Source of the DNA: an uncultured Coriobacteriaceae bacterium
GTDB taxonomy: Bacteria; Actinomycetota; Coriobacteriia; Coriobacteriales; Atopobiaceae
Direction of reading: 5' to 3'
NCBI GenBank assembly: GCA_948439405.1
Contig: CAOJNB010000001.1
Coordinates: 118,656-182,655, forward strand
Length of the DNA: 64,000 nt
Shown: one piece after another, positions 51,558-60,435 of the stretch
Numbering within the stretch: the stretch's first letter is position 1
Layout of the letters: every line of letters begins with the position of its first letter
Translations under genes and position numbers: made by a program
Notes under the pieces: generated by a model
What the model saw: the letters and a program-made list of their open reading frames with translations, nothing else
Database searches by the model: none
Told to the model about the DNA's origin: nothing

Positions 51558-52679
51558 ATGCCCGACGCCCGTGACCTCGTGCGGTGGAGGCGCGACCTCC
51601 ACCGCATCCCCGAGTGCGACTTCGACGTCGCCGAGACCCTCGCCTACGTGCGCCACGAGCTCGAGGCGCTCGGCGGGGCCTGCGAGCTGTGGGAGCCGTC
51701 CCGCTCGGCGCTGTGCGCCCTCTTCCGCCGCGGCGGGGGGACGGGCGCCACCTGCGTGCGCGCCGAGCTCGACGCCCTCCCGGTGACCGAGCGCACCGGT
51801 CTCCCCTGGGCGTCGCGCCACGAGGGCCGCATGCACGCCTGCGGCCATGACGCCCACATGGCGATCGTGCTCGGGCTCGCGGCGGACCTCGCCGCGGGAC
51901 GCGTCGCGGGAGGGCGCGACGTCCTGCTCGTCTTCGAGCCCGCGGAGGAGACCACGGGTGGCGCGCGCGAGGTCGTCGCGTCCGGGGCGCTCGCGCGGGC
52001 GCGCTGCGACCGCGCCGTCGCCGTGCACCTGTGGCCCGGGCTCCCCCTCGGCGCCGTCGCCACGCGCGCCGGGGCGCTGCTCGCCTCGTCCTGCGAGGTC
52101 GACGTGGACGCGCGCGGCAGGGCGGCCCACATCGGCCGCGCCTCCGAGGGCGCCGACGCGCTCGCCTGCGCCTGCGACCTGCGCGCCGAGGCGTCCTCGC
52201 GCGTCGCGGGCCTGCGCGACCCGGAGGGCCGGCCGCCGCTCCTGGGGTTCGGGCGCATGGAGGCGGGCCAGGTGCGCAACCAGGTCGCCGCGAGCGCGCG
52301 GCTCGAGGGCAGCCTGCGCGCCTTCGACGAGCGCACGCGCGACGAGGCCCGGCGGACCCTGCGCGAGGTGGGCGAGGAGTGCGCCGCGCGCCACGGCTGC
52401 GAGGTGGAGGTCGCGTTCTCGGAGGGCTACCCGCCCCTGCTCTGCGACGCGGGCCTCGTGCGGGCGGCGCGGGAGGCCCTGCCGGAGCTGCTCGAGCTCG
52501 GCGAGCCGCTGCAGATCACCGACGACTTTTCCTGGTACTGCAGCGAGGTCCCGGGGATCTTCCTGCTGCTCGGCTGCGGCGAGGACGCCGCGCCGCTGCA
52601 CTCGGACGCGTTCGACTTCGACGAGTCCCTGCTCGTCCGCGGCCTCGGGGCCGTCGAGCGCCTCGTCGCCCTCCTCTAG
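51558..52679 (+). CDS. M20D-family amidohydrolase/peptidase
   Basis: This 373-residue di-metal hydrolase of the N-acyl-amino-acid/N-acetyldiaminopimelate deacetylase group has VRWRRDLHRIPECDFDVAET at the N-terminus, the metal-binding MHACGHDAHMAIVLG, the catalytic EPAEETTGGAREV, VAVHLWPGLPLG, and a C-terminal APLHSDAFDFDE His ligand. A dimerisation domain (GRAAHIGRASEGADAL) lies in the middle. The substrate could be N-acyl amino acids or peptides. The ribosome binding site is weak (CCGGAG), consistent with coupling to the nitroreductase. Its end overlaps the convergent degV gene by 4 bp. Confidence 0.85.
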   Translation: MPDARDLVRWRRDLHRIPECDFDVAETLAYVRHELEALGGACELWEPSRSALCALFRRGGGTGATCVRAELDALPVTERTGLPWASRHEGRMHACGHDAHMAIVLGLAADLAAGRVAGGRDVLLVFEPAEETTGGAREVVASGALARARCDRAVAVHLWPGLPLGAVATRAGALLASSCEVDVDARGRAAHIGRASEGADALACACDLRAEASSRVAGLRDPEGRPPLLGFGRMEAGQVRNQVAASARLEGSLRAFDERTRDEARRTLREVGEECAARHGCEVEVAFSEGYPPLLCDAGLVRAAREALPELLELGEPLQITDDFSWYCSEVPGIFLLLGCGEDAAPLHSDAFDFDESLLVRGLGAVERLVALL

Positions 52680-53488
52680 CGCCAGGCGAGCGCCACGGCG
52701 CCGTCGCCCAGGTTCTCCGTGAGGACGGGACCGCCGTCCTTCATGCGCACGCGCAGGCGCGGCAGGCGCTGGCGCAGCGCGAGCAGGACGTGGCGCGCGT
52801 CCGACCCGCGCGACCCGAAGTGCACGAGGACGGCCTCGCGCGCGTCCGCGGGGACCTGCTCGGCGAGGACCCTGCCCACGCCCGAGGCCCCGTTGGCGGA
52901 GCCGAGCTCCACGATGCCGCCGCGGGCGAGCTCCATGACCGGGCGGTGGTTGAGCATCGAGGTCAGCGAGCGCCGGAGCGCGCCGAGCCTGCCGCTGCGC
53001 CGCAGGGTCCCCATGTCGGGGACGGCGAAGGCGATGCTCGCGCGCTCGCGCTCCTCGACGAGCACGTCGACGACCTCGGCGGCTCCCCTGCCCTCGTCGG
53101 CGAGCGCGCGGGCGCGCCGCACCAGGAGCTCGAGGGCGGACGAGGTGGTCCAGGAGTCGAGCACCGTGACCCCGTCCATGCCGCTCGCGGCCTCCTGGGC
53201 CGCGCGGAACGCGCCCGAGAGGCGCGAGGAGATCGTCAGGCACAGCACCTCGTCGCTGCGCCCCGCGAGCTCGCGGAAGGCGCGTGCGAACGCGGCGGGC
53301 GTGGGCGGCTCCGTCGAGCAGGTCCTGCAGCGGCGCAGCAGCTTCGCGTAGTCGCCGTTCTCCCCCATCGGGGCCTCGGCGTAGCGCCTGCCGTCCACGA
53401 CGTAGGACATCGGCACGAGCTCGACGCCCAGGGCGCGCGCCTCCTCGCGGGAGAGCGCGCAGGTGGTGTCGCAGGCTAGCGCGAGCAT
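52676..53488 (-). CDS. DegV-family fatty-acid-binding protein at the end of the FASII operon
   Basis: This 270-residue DegV/FakB homolog has LALACDTTCALSREEA at the N-terminus, LCLTISSRLSGAFRAAQ (serine loop for the carboxylate), FAVPDMGTLRRSGRLGAL, and RPVMELARGGIVEL. It starts inside the last 13 bp of accDA, so it is translationally coupled to the last FASII enzyme. This tight linkage suggests a role in handling fatty acids made or taken up by the cell, as for FakB. No FakA kinase is in the operon. It is shorter and clearly different from the DegV protein at 40598. Confidence 0.85.
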   Translation of the reverse strand: MLALACDTTCALSREEARALGVELVPMSYVVDGRRYAEAPMGENGDYAKLLRRCRTCSTEPPTPAAFARAFRELAGRSDEVLCLTISSRLSGAFRAAQEAASGMDGVTVLDSWTTSSALELLVRRARALADEGRGAAEVVDVLVEERERASIAFAVPDMGTLRRSGRLGALRRSLTSMLNHRPVMELARGGIVELGSANGASGVGRVLAEQVPADAREAVLVHFGSRGSDARHVLLALRQRLPRLRVRMKDGGPVLTENLGDGAVALAWR

Positions 53489-55200
53489 ACGCGGTCGCTC
53501 CCCATCGCGCGGAACTTGCCGTAGCGCCGGGCCAGGAGCTCGTCGGGCGAGAGGGCGGAGAGCTCGTCGAAGCGCGCGAGGGCGCGGCCCAGCAGGTCGC
53601 AGCCGATCTCGCGGGCGGTGCGGCCCGCATCGTCGACGATGCCGTCCACGAGGCCGAGCCCGACGAGGTCGTCGGCGCACATGTGCAGGGCGTCGGCAGC
53701 CTCGGGGGCCTTCTTGGTGTCCTTCCACAGGATCGAGGCGCACGCCTCGGGGCTGATCACGGAGTAGGAGGAGCTGCCGAGCATGAGGACCTCGTCGGCG
53801 ACGCACAGGCCGAGCGCGCCGCCCGAGCCTCCCTCGCCGGTGACGCAGCTCACGATCGGGACCGAGACGGACCCCATCTCCGAGAGGTTGCGCGCGATCG
53901 CCTCGCCCTGGCCGCGCTCCTCGGCGCCGATGCCGCAGTAGGCCCCCGAGGTGTCCACGAGGAACAGCACGGGCCGGCCGAAGCGCTCCGCCTGGCGCAT
54001 GAGTCGCAGCGCCTTGCGGTAGCCCTCGGGGTGCGCCATGCCGAAGTTGCGCTCCACGCGCTCCTTCATCGTCCGGCCGCGCTCGATCGCGACCACGGTG
54101 AGAACGCGCCCGTCCTTCCAGCCGATGCCGCCCACCACGGCGCGGTCCTCGCCGTAGAGGCGGTCGCCGGCGAGCTCGACGAAGCCGTCGAGGGAGGACT
54201 CGATCAGGTCGAGGGCGGTGGGGTGCTTCGAGGAGCGGATGTAGCGCACGGTGTCGTAGGGGGTGCGCTGGCGGCCCGGGGTGCGGCGGCGCTGGCGGCG
54301 CGGCCCCTCGCTCGCGATGGCGTGCGGGGCCCCCGGCGCCGGCTCGACGCCCTCGTGGAGGGCGAGCAGCTCGGCGAGGGTGGCGCGCATCTCCCCGCGG
54401 CGCACGATCATGTCGCAGAAGCCGTGGTCGAGGATGAACTCGGAGCGCTGGAAGCCGGCGGGCAGGCGCTTGTGGGTGGTCTGCTCGATCACGCGCGGGC
54501 CCGCGAAGCCGACGAGGGCCCCCGGCTCGCAGATCGTCACGTCACCCTCCATCGCGAAGCTCGCGGTGACGCCGCCGGTGGTGGGGTCCGTGAGGACGGC
54601 GAGGTAGGGGCGGCCGCCGGAGGCGAAGCGCTCGCGGGCGAGCGAGACCTTGGCCATCTGCATCAGGGAGGTGAGGCCCTCCTGCATGCGGGCGCCGCCG
54701 GAGACGCAGAAGCCCACCACGGGCAGGCCCTCCTCGAGCGCGCGCTCGAAGCAGCGGCTCACCTTCTCGCCGACGACGGAGCCCATCGAGCCCATCATGA
54801 ACTCGGCGTCCATGAAGAACGTCGCGCAGGCGTGGCCGCCGATCGTCGCCCTCCCGCTCACCACGGCGTCGCGCTCGTGGGTCGCCTCCTGGGCGGCGGC
54901 GAGCTTGTCGGCGTAGCCGGGGAACTCGAGGAAGTCCGTCGGGGCGAGCTCGGCGTCCCACTCCTGGAAGCTGCCCTCGTCGACCGTCATGCGCATGCGC
55001 GCGCGTCCCGAGACGCGCAGGTGGTGGCCGCAGCGCGGGCAGACGTCGAGGTTTTCCGCCATGGCCTGCTGCTCGATCACGCGCCGGCAGGCCGGGCACT
55101 TCACGTAGAGGCTGCGCGCCGGCATCTCGACGGCGACCTCGGTCGCCGGGCTCTCCAGCTCGTTGACGGAGAGGCGCCGCTTGTCCTCGATGCTACTCAT
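53476..55200 (-). CDS. accDA: Fused acetyl-CoA carboxylase carboxyltransferase, beta then alpha
   Basis: This 574-residue protein carries both carboxyltransferase halves that move CO2 from biotin to acetyl-CoA. Residues 1-300 are AccD-like: zinc ribbon Cys35, Cys38, Cys54, Cys57 (CPAC, CPRC), GFCVSGGARMQEG, and DPTTGGVTASFAM. After a basic linker (RRQRRRTPGRQR, about 302-315), residues 318-574 are AccA-like: PTALDLIESSLDGFVEL, GYRKALRLMRQAERFGRP, and GEGGSGGALGL. In most bacteria these are two genes. It overlaps accC by 8 bp. Confidence 0.93.
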   Translation of the reverse strand: MSSIEDKRRLSVNELESPATEVAVEMPARSLYVKCPACRRVIEQQAMAENLDVCPRCGHHLRVSGRARMRMTVDEGSFQEWDAELAPTDFLEFPGYADKLAAAQEATHERDAVVSGRATIGGHACATFFMDAEFMMGSMGSVVGEKVSRCFERALEEGLPVVGFCVSGGARMQEGLTSLMQMAKVSLARERFASGGRPYLAVLTDPTTGGVTASFAMEGDVTICEPGALVGFAGPRVIEQTTHKRLPAGFQRSEFILDHGFCDMIVRRGEMRATLAELLALHEGVEPAPGAPHAIASEGPRRQRRRTPGRQRTPYDTVRYIRSSKHPTALDLIESSLDGFVELAGDRLYGEDRAVVGGIGWKDGRVLTVVAIERGRTMKERVERNFGMAHPEGYRKALRLMRQAERFGRPVLFLVDTSGAYCGIGAEERGQGEAIARNLSEMGSVSVPIVSCVTGEGGSGGALGLCVADEVLMLGSSSYSVISPEACASILWKDTKKAPEAADALHMCADDLVGLGLVDGIVDDAGRTAREIGCDLLGRALARFDELSALSPDELLARRYGKFRAMGSDRVCSR

Positions 55201-56530
55201 AGAGGTGCTCCATCAGGTTCGTGTGGTAGTTCCCGGAGAGGAACTCCCGGTTGGCGAGGATGTCGAGGTGCAGCGTGGAGTTGTCCTCCACGCCCTCGAT
55301 CACGAGCTCGCCCAGGGCGGAGCGCATCTTGCGCAGGGCCTCCTCCCTGGTCTGCGAGAAGGCGACGAGCTTGCCGAGCAGCGAGTCGTAGTAGGGCGGG
55401 ACGACGGCGCCCACGTACAGGGCGGAGTCGAAGCGCATCCACGGGCCGTTCGGCACGTGGAGCATCGTGATCTCGCCCACGGAGGGCAGGAAGTCCGGAG
55501 TCTCGGCGTTGATGCGGCACTCGATCGCGTGCCCGGAGGCGCGCACGTCGTCCTGGGAGAACGGCAGGCGCTGGCCGGCGGCCACGCGGAACTGCCACTT
55601 CACCAGGTCGATGCCGGTCACGAACTCGGTGACGGGGTGCTCAACCTGCAGGCGGGTGTTCATCTCCAGGAAGTAGAAGCTGCCGTCGTCGGTGTAGAGG
55701 AACTCGACGGTGCCCACGCCGACGTAGCCCACCTCGCGGGCGAGCTCGCGCGCGCACGAGCACATGCGCTCGCGCACGTCGTCGCGGCCGGCCAGGCAGG
55801 GCGCGGGACTCTCCTCGACGAGCTTCTGGTTGTGGCGCTGGACGGAGCACTCGCGCTCGCCGAGCGAGACGACGCCGCCGTCCGCGTCGGCGAGGACCTG
55901 GACCTCGACGTGGTGCGCCGGCGAGATGAACTTCTCCATGTAGCAGGCGTCGTCGCCGAAGGCGGCGGCCGCCTCGGCCTTGGCGGCCACGAGGGCGTCG
56001 CCGGCGGCCTCCGGCTCGTCGACGCGGCGGATGCCGCGGCCGCCGCCGCCCGAGCGCGCCTTGATGAGCACGGGGCAGCCGATGCGGCGAGCCTCCTCGA
56101 CGGCCTGCTCGGGGGTCTCGAGCAGCTCGCAGCCGGGCGCCACCGGGACCCCGGCGCGCCGCGCGACGGCGCGGGCAGCGTCCTTCTCGCCCATCTCCTC
56201 GATCACCTCGGGCGAGGGTCCGACGAACACGAGCCCGCACTCGCGGCAGCGCCGGGCGAAGCCGGCGTTCTCCGAGAGGAAGCCGTAGCCGGGGTGGATC
56301 GCCTTGCAGCCGCTCTCGAGCGCGCAGGTGATGATCGCGTCCTCGTTGAGGTAGGAGTCGTGCGGGCGCGGCCCGCCGATGCAGTAGGCCTCGTCGGCGA
56401 GCGAGACGTGCAGGGCCTCGGCGTCGGCGGTCGAGAACACGGCCACCGTGCGCACGCCCATCTCCTTGCAGGCGCGGATGACGCGGACGGCGATCTCGCC
56501 GCGGTTGGCGATCAGGATCTTGTCGAACAT
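55193..56530 (-). CDS. accC: Biotin carboxylase subunit of acetyl-CoA carboxylase
   Basis: This 445-residue ATP-grasp enzyme carboxylates biotin on AccB. It shows MFDKILIANRGEIAVRVIRACKE, the glycine-rich lid RSGGGGRGIRRV, EKFISPAHHVEVQVLAD, ERECSVQRHNQKLVEE, EMNTRLQVEHPVTE and the C-terminal GHAIECRINAE. Length and motifs match the free-standing bacterial AccC. It sits between fabZ (12 bp upstream) and accDA (8-bp overlap), within the fatty-acid operon. Confidence 0.97.
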   Translation of the reverse strand: MFDKILIANRGEIAVRVIRACKEMGVRTVAVFSTADAEALHVSLADEAYCIGGPRPHDSYLNEDAIITCALESGCKAIHPGYGFLSENAGFARRCRECGLVFVGPSPEVIEEMGEKDAARAVARRAGVPVAPGCELLETPEQAVEEARRIGCPVLIKARSGGGGRGIRRVDEPEAAGDALVAAKAEAAAAFGDDACYMEKFISPAHHVEVQVLADADGGVVSLGERECSVQRHNQKLVEESPAPCLAGRDDVRERMCSCARELAREVGYVGVGTVEFLYTDDGSFYFLEMNTRLQVEHPVTEFVTGIDLVKWQFRVAAGQRLPFSQDDVRASGHAIECRINAETPDFLPSVGEITMLHVPNGPWMRFDSALYVGAVVPPYYDSLLGKLVAFSQTREEALRKMRSALGELVIEGVEDNSTLHLDILANREFLSGNYHTNLMEHLYE

Positions 56531-56542
56531 GCGCGTCGCCGC

Positions 56543-56971
56543 CTAGGACGCGTCGCCGGCGGGCACGAGCGCGAACGACATGTCCGCGACGCAGCACAGC
56601 TCGCCGGCGACCCGGGCCTCGCCGTGGGCGAAGCGGAAGGGGCCGCGGGCGCGGGTGATCTCGCTCGTGAGCTCGACCGTGTCGCCGGGACGCACGGGGT
56701 GCTTGAAGCGGACCTTGTCCAGGCTCGTGTAGTACGGGGTGACGTCGCCCATGTCCTCGTCGCCCAGCAGCACGCAGCAGTTCTGGGCGAGCATCTCGCA
56801 CAGGATCACGCCGGGGACGGTGGGGTTGCCGGGGAAGTGCCCCTGCACGAAGAACTCGTCGCCGGTAATGGCGATGCGCCCGCGCGCGACCCCGTCGACG
56901 ACCTCTGCCTCGTCGAGCAGCAGCATCGGCTCGCGATGCGGCAGGATCCCCTTGATCTCGTCTCGGTTCAT
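56543..56971 (-). CDS. fabZ: 3-hydroxyacyl-ACP dehydratase FabZ
   Basis: This 142-residue hot-dog-fold enzyme removes water from 3-hydroxyacyl-ACP. Active-site His45 is in GHFPGNPTVPGV and Glu59 in CEMLAQ, the FabZ pattern. The N-terminus IKGILPHREPMLLLDE is also diagnostic. It lies 16 bp after accB and 12 bp before accC. With no fabA present, unsaturated fatty acids, if made, would need another route. Confidence 0.96.
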   Translation of the reverse strand: MNRDEIKGILPHREPMLLLDEAEVVDGVARGRIAITGDEFFVQGHFPGNPTVPGVILCEMLAQNCCVLLGDEDMGDVTPYYTSLDKVRFKHPVRPGDTVELTSEITRARGPFRFAHGEARVAGELCCVADMSFALVPAGDAS

Positions 56972-56987
56972 CTGGCCTCCCTCGCGG

Positions 56988-57440
56988 CTAGTTGATCTTC
57001 ATCAGGCAGCTGCCGTACTCGACGAGGTCGCCGTCCTCGACGCAGATGTCGACGACCTCGCCGTCGACCTCGCTGACGACCTCGTTCATGACCTTCATCG
57101 CCTCGACGATGCACAGCGTCTGCCCCGCCTTGACGCAGTCGCCCACGCGGACGAAGGGGTCGGCGCCGGGAGAGGGCGCGGCGTAGAAGACGCCCACCAT
57201 CGGGGCGGACACGACCGTGAGCGACGCCATGTCGAGGGTGTCCTCGGCCGGCTCGGCGGCCTCGGGGGCGGCGGGAGCCGCCTGCGCCGCGGGCTGCGCG
57301 GCGGGGACCGGGGCGGGCTGGGCCGCGGCCTGCTGGCGCTCGAGCTCGAGCTCGGTGCCGTCCGGCTCGACCAGCGCGACGCGGGTGAGCCCCATGTCGC
57401 GCATGACCTCGGCGATCTCTGAGATTCTCTGGGAGTCCAT
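56988..57440 (-). CDS. accB: Biotin carboxyl carrier protein of acetyl-CoA carboxylase
   Basis: This 150-residue protein has an N-terminal helical region (1-35), a flexible Ala/Pro-rich linker (about 38-65) and the C-terminal biotinyl domain with EAMKVMNE. Lys116 is the biotinylation site. The beta-barrel repeats SAPMVGVFY and EVDGEVVDICVEDG flank it. It carries carboxybiotin between accC and accDA. It is 9 bp after fabF. Confidence 0.95.
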   Translation of the reverse strand: MDSQRISEIAEVMRDMGLTRVALVEPDGTELELERQQAAAQPAPVPAAQPAAQAAPAAPEAAEPAEDTLDMASLTVVSAPMVGVFYAAPSPGADPFVRVGDCVKAGQTLCIVEAMKVMNEVVSEVDGEVVDICVEDGDLVEYGSCLMKIN

Positions 57441-57449
57441 GTTGCCTCG

Positions 57450-58694
57450 CTATCCCTCGTAGGCCCTGAGCGCAATCGCGGCGTTGTGGCCGCCGAAGCC
57501 CAGGTTGCCCGACAGCGCCCAGCGGACGTCCGCCTCGACGGCCTCGTTGGGCGTGTAGTCGAGGTCGCACTCCGGGTCGGGCGTGCGGTAGTTGATGGTG
57601 GGCGGGATGATCCCGTCGCGCAGCGCGAGCGCCGACGCCATGACCTCGATCGCGCCGGTGGCGCCGAGCATGTGCCCGGTCATCGACTTGGTCGAGGACA
57701 CGTGGGCGGCGTGCGCGGCCTCCTCGCCCAGGGCGAGCTTGATGCCGAGGGTCTCCGAGGAGTCGTTGAGCTTGGTGGAGGTGCCGTGCGCGTTGATGTA
57801 GAGGCCCTCCTCCGGGCGGACGCCGCCCTCCTCCACCGCGAGCGCGAGGGCGCGCGAGAAGCCGCGGGCCTCGGGGTCGGGGCTCGTCATGTGGTGGGCG
57901 TCGCTCGTGTTGCCGTAGCCCACGACCTCGGCGTAGACCTTCGCCCCGCGCGCGAGCGCGTGCCCGAGCTCCTCGAGCACGAGGATGCAGGCGCCCTCGC
58001 CCATCACGAAGCCGTCGCGCTCCGCGTCGAAGGGGCGGCAGGCGGTGGCGGGGTCGGGGTTGCGGGTGAGCGCCTTGGCGCTCTGGAAGCCGGCGACGGC
58101 CTCGAGCAGGATGCCCGCCTCGGCGCCGCCTGCCAGAATCGCGTCGGCGTCGCCGTGCCTGACGGCGCGGAACGCCTCGCCCACGGAGTGCGCGGAGGTG
58201 GCGCAGGCCGTCACGATCGGCAGGACGGGCCCGCGCGCGTCGTGACGAATCGACACCATGCCCGCGGGCATGTTCGCGATCATCATCGGGATCATGAACG
58301 GGGAGGCGCGGCGGGGACCGCGCTGGGAGATGGTGTGGACGTTCTGGACGAGCGTCGTGATGCCACCCACGCCCGAGCCCACGTAGACGCCCAGGCGGTC
58401 GTGGTCGATCGCGCCCTCCTCGTCGAGCCCGGCGTCGGCGACGGCCTCGTCGGAGGCCACCATCGCGTACTGGCTCACCAGGTCGGCGTGGCGCGCCTCG
58501 GCGCGGCCGAGCAGCTCGGCCCCGTCGAAGCCCTTGACCTCGGCGGCGACCTTGACGTTGATCTCGCTCGCGTCGAAGTGGGTGACCTCGCCGATGCCGG
58601 AGGTACCCGCCTTCAGGGCCTCCCAGGTGGCCGGCGCGGTGTTGCCCACCGGCGACACGGCCCCGATGCCCGTGATTGCGACTCTGCGTTCCAT
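57450..58694 (-). CDS. fabF: 3-oxoacyl-ACP synthase II
   Basis: This 414-residue condensing enzyme elongates acyl-ACP with malonyl-ACP. The active-site Cys164 is in VTACATSAHSVG. The two active-site histidines lie in NAHGTSTKLND and SSTKSMTGHMLGATG, with Lys in STKSMTGH. MERRVAITGIGAVSPVG is the typical N-terminus. It is the FabF/FabB type with both His residues, unlike FabH. fabG lies 34 bp upstream. Confidence 0.96.
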   Translation of the reverse strand: MERRVAITGIGAVSPVGNTAPATWEALKAGTSGIGEVTHFDASEINVKVAAEVKGFDGAELLGRAEARHADLVSQYAMVASDEAVADAGLDEEGAIDHDRLGVYVGSGVGGITTLVQNVHTISQRGPRRASPFMIPMMIANMPAGMVSIRHDARGPVLPIVTACATSAHSVGEAFRAVRHGDADAILAGGAEAGILLEAVAGFQSAKALTRNPDPATACRPFDAERDGFVMGEGACILVLEELGHALARGAKVYAEVVGYGNTSDAHHMTSPDPEARGFSRALALAVEEGGVRPEEGLYINAHGTSTKLNDSSETLGIKLALGEEAAHAAHVSSTKSMTGHMLGATGAIEVMASALALRDGIIPPTINYRTPDPECDLDYTPNEAVEADVRWALSGNLGFGGHNAAIALRAYEG

Positions 58695-58728
58695 CTCTCT
58701 CCCTACTGCCCCTCCCGGGGATGGTGCC

Positions 58729-59499
58729 CTAGCGTGCCATGCCGCCGTCCACGCGAACGACCTCGCCGGTGACGTAGGCGGCCGCGTCGCTCGCCAGGAA
58801 GCGCACGACGGAGGCCACCTCCTCGGCCGACGCCATGCGCCCCAGCGGGATCTGCGACTCGTAGAGCGCGCGCGTCTCGTCGGGCAGGTCGGCGGTCATG
58901 TCCGTCTCGACGAAGCCGGGGGCCACGGCGTTGGCGGTGATCCCGCGCGGCCCCAGCTCGGCGGCGAGCGACTTGGTGAGCCCGATGAGGCCCGCCTTCG
59001 AGGCCGCGTAGTTGGCCTGGCCGGCGTTGCCGGTGATGCCCACGACCGAGCTCACGTTCACGATGCGGCCGCCGCGCTGGCGCATGAGCGTGCGCGACAG
59101 GGCGCGGCAGGTGTGGAAGGCGCCCTTGAGGTTGACGTCGAGCACGCGGTCGATGTCGTCCTCCGGCATGCGGGCGATCAGCCCGTCGCGCGTCACGCCC
59201 GCGTTGTTCACGAGGACCCACACGCTCCCGAAGTCGGCGAGGACCTCGTCGACGGTCGCCTTGACGGCGTCGGCGTCGGCCACGTCGCAGCGGTAGGCGC
59301 GTGCGGTGGCGCCGGCGGCCTCGCAGGCGGCGACCGTCTCCGCGGCCGCGGCGTCGTTGCCGGCGTAGACGACGGCGACGTCGAGGCCGTCCTCCGCGAG
59401 CCCGCGGCACACGGCGCGCCCGATCCCGCGCGAGCCGCCCGTCACGAGCGCCACGCGGCGGGCGGCGTCCCTCTGGATCGCAGGTGCCTTGGCAGCCAT
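58729..59499 (-). CDS. fabG: 3-oxoacyl-ACP reductase FabG
   Basis: This 256-residue short-chain dehydrogenase reduces 3-ketoacyl-ACP with NADPH. It shows the Rossmann loop TGGSRGIGRA (residues 20-29), NNAGVTRDGLIARM, catalytic Ser150/151 (VNVSSV), Tyr164 and Lys168 (NYAASK), and PGFVETDMTADLP. The start is immediately after the fabD stop (TAG then ATG, no gap), so translation is coupled. Confidence 0.95.
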   Translation of the reverse strand: MAAKAPAIQRDAARRVALVTGGSRGIGRAVCRGLAEDGLDVAVVYAGNDAAAAETVAACEAAGATARAYRCDVADADAVKATVDEVLADFGSVWVLVNNAGVTRDGLIARMPEDDIDRVLDVNLKGAFHTCRALSRTLMRQRGGRIVNVSSVVGITGNAGQANYAASKAGLIGLTKSLAAELGPRGITANAVAPGFVETDMTADLPDETRALYESQIPLGRMASAEEVASVVRFLASDAAAYVTGEVVRVDGGMAR

Positions 59500-60435
59500 C
59501 TACTCCTCCTCGGCGTCCAGCGCGGCGACGACCTCGCCGAGCTGCTCGCAGGTCTCGCAGGACATGGCGAGGACGCCGTCGAGCGTCCTGCCCACGAGGC
59601 CGGTGAGCGTCTTCCCGGGCCCGACCTCGACGAAGCGGTCGACCCCCATCGAGCGGCACAGCTCGAGCGTGCGCACCCACTGGACGGGATGCGCCACCTG
59701 GCCGGCGAGCAGGTCGCAGCGGGCGGCCTCGTCGTCGGGGTAGGGCTCGGCGGTGCGGTTGGCGACGACGGGGACGCGCGGCACGGACGGGGCGTGCCCC
59801 TCCGCGACGTAGGCGGCGAGCCCCTCGGCGGCCGAGGCCATCAGCGGGCTGTGGAAGGCGCCGGAGACGGCCACCCGCACGCAGCGCCCGCGCTCGGCGC
59901 GGACGAGCCCCTCGAGGCGCTCGAGGCCCTCGGGGAGCCCCGCCACGACCGTCTGCTTCGGGCTGTTGAAGTTCACGGGCCAGCAGTCGCCGGCCTCGAC
60001 GGCCAGGCGCGACACCGTCTCGGCGTCGAGCTTGAGCACGGCGCGCATCTCCCCGGGGTTCTCCCGCGAGGCCCGCTCCATCAGCTCGGCGCGGCGGCAC
60101 ACGAGCCGGAAGCCCTCCTCGTCGGTGAAGGCGCCCGCGAAGGTGAGCGCGGCGACCTCGCCGAGCGAGAAGCCGCACACCACGTCCGGCGACACCCCGT
60201 GGGCCTCGAGCGCGCGGGCGCAGGCGAGGTCGGCCGCGAAGACGCACGGCTGGGTGTTGACCGTCTGGCGGAGCTCCTCCTCGGTGCCGCGCAGGCACTG
60301 CTCGAGCGTGCCGGGGCGCACGGCGTCGGCCGTCTCGAAGACGGCCGCGGCCGCGGGCTCGGCGGCGACGAGGTCCTCGCACATGCCGGGGTGCTGGGCC
60401 CCCTGGCCGGCGAACAGGACGGCTAGCTTACCCAC
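59500..60435 (-). CDS. fabD: Malonyl-CoA:ACP transacylase FabD
   Basis: This 311-residue acyltransferase loads malonyl groups on ACP. LAVLFAGQGAQHPGM opens the protein. The nucleophile elbow is GFSLGE (Ser90) where almost all FabD proteins have GHSLGE. The catalytic His195 in GAFHSPLM is present, and VVAGLPEGLERLE and EVGPGKTLTGLV are typical. The GTG start lies inside the last codons of fabK (13-bp overlap) with GGAGG upstream. The His to Phe change beside the nucleophile is odd but need not abolish activity. Confidence 0.93.
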   Translation of the reverse strand: MGKLAVLFAGQGAQHPGMCEDLVAAEPAAAAVFETADAVRPGTLEQCLRGTEEELRQTVNTQPCVFAADLACARALEAHGVSPDVVCGFSLGEVAALTFAGAFTDEEGFRLVCRRAELMERASRENPGEMRAVLKLDAETVSRLAVEAGDCWPVNFNSPKQTVVAGLPEGLERLEGLVRAERGRCVRVAVSGAFHSPLMASAAEGLAAYVAEGHAPSVPRVPVVANRTAEPYPDDEAARCDLLAGQVAHPVQWVRTLELCRSMGVDRFVEVGPGKTLTGLVGRTLDGVLAMSCETCEQLGEVVAALDAEEE

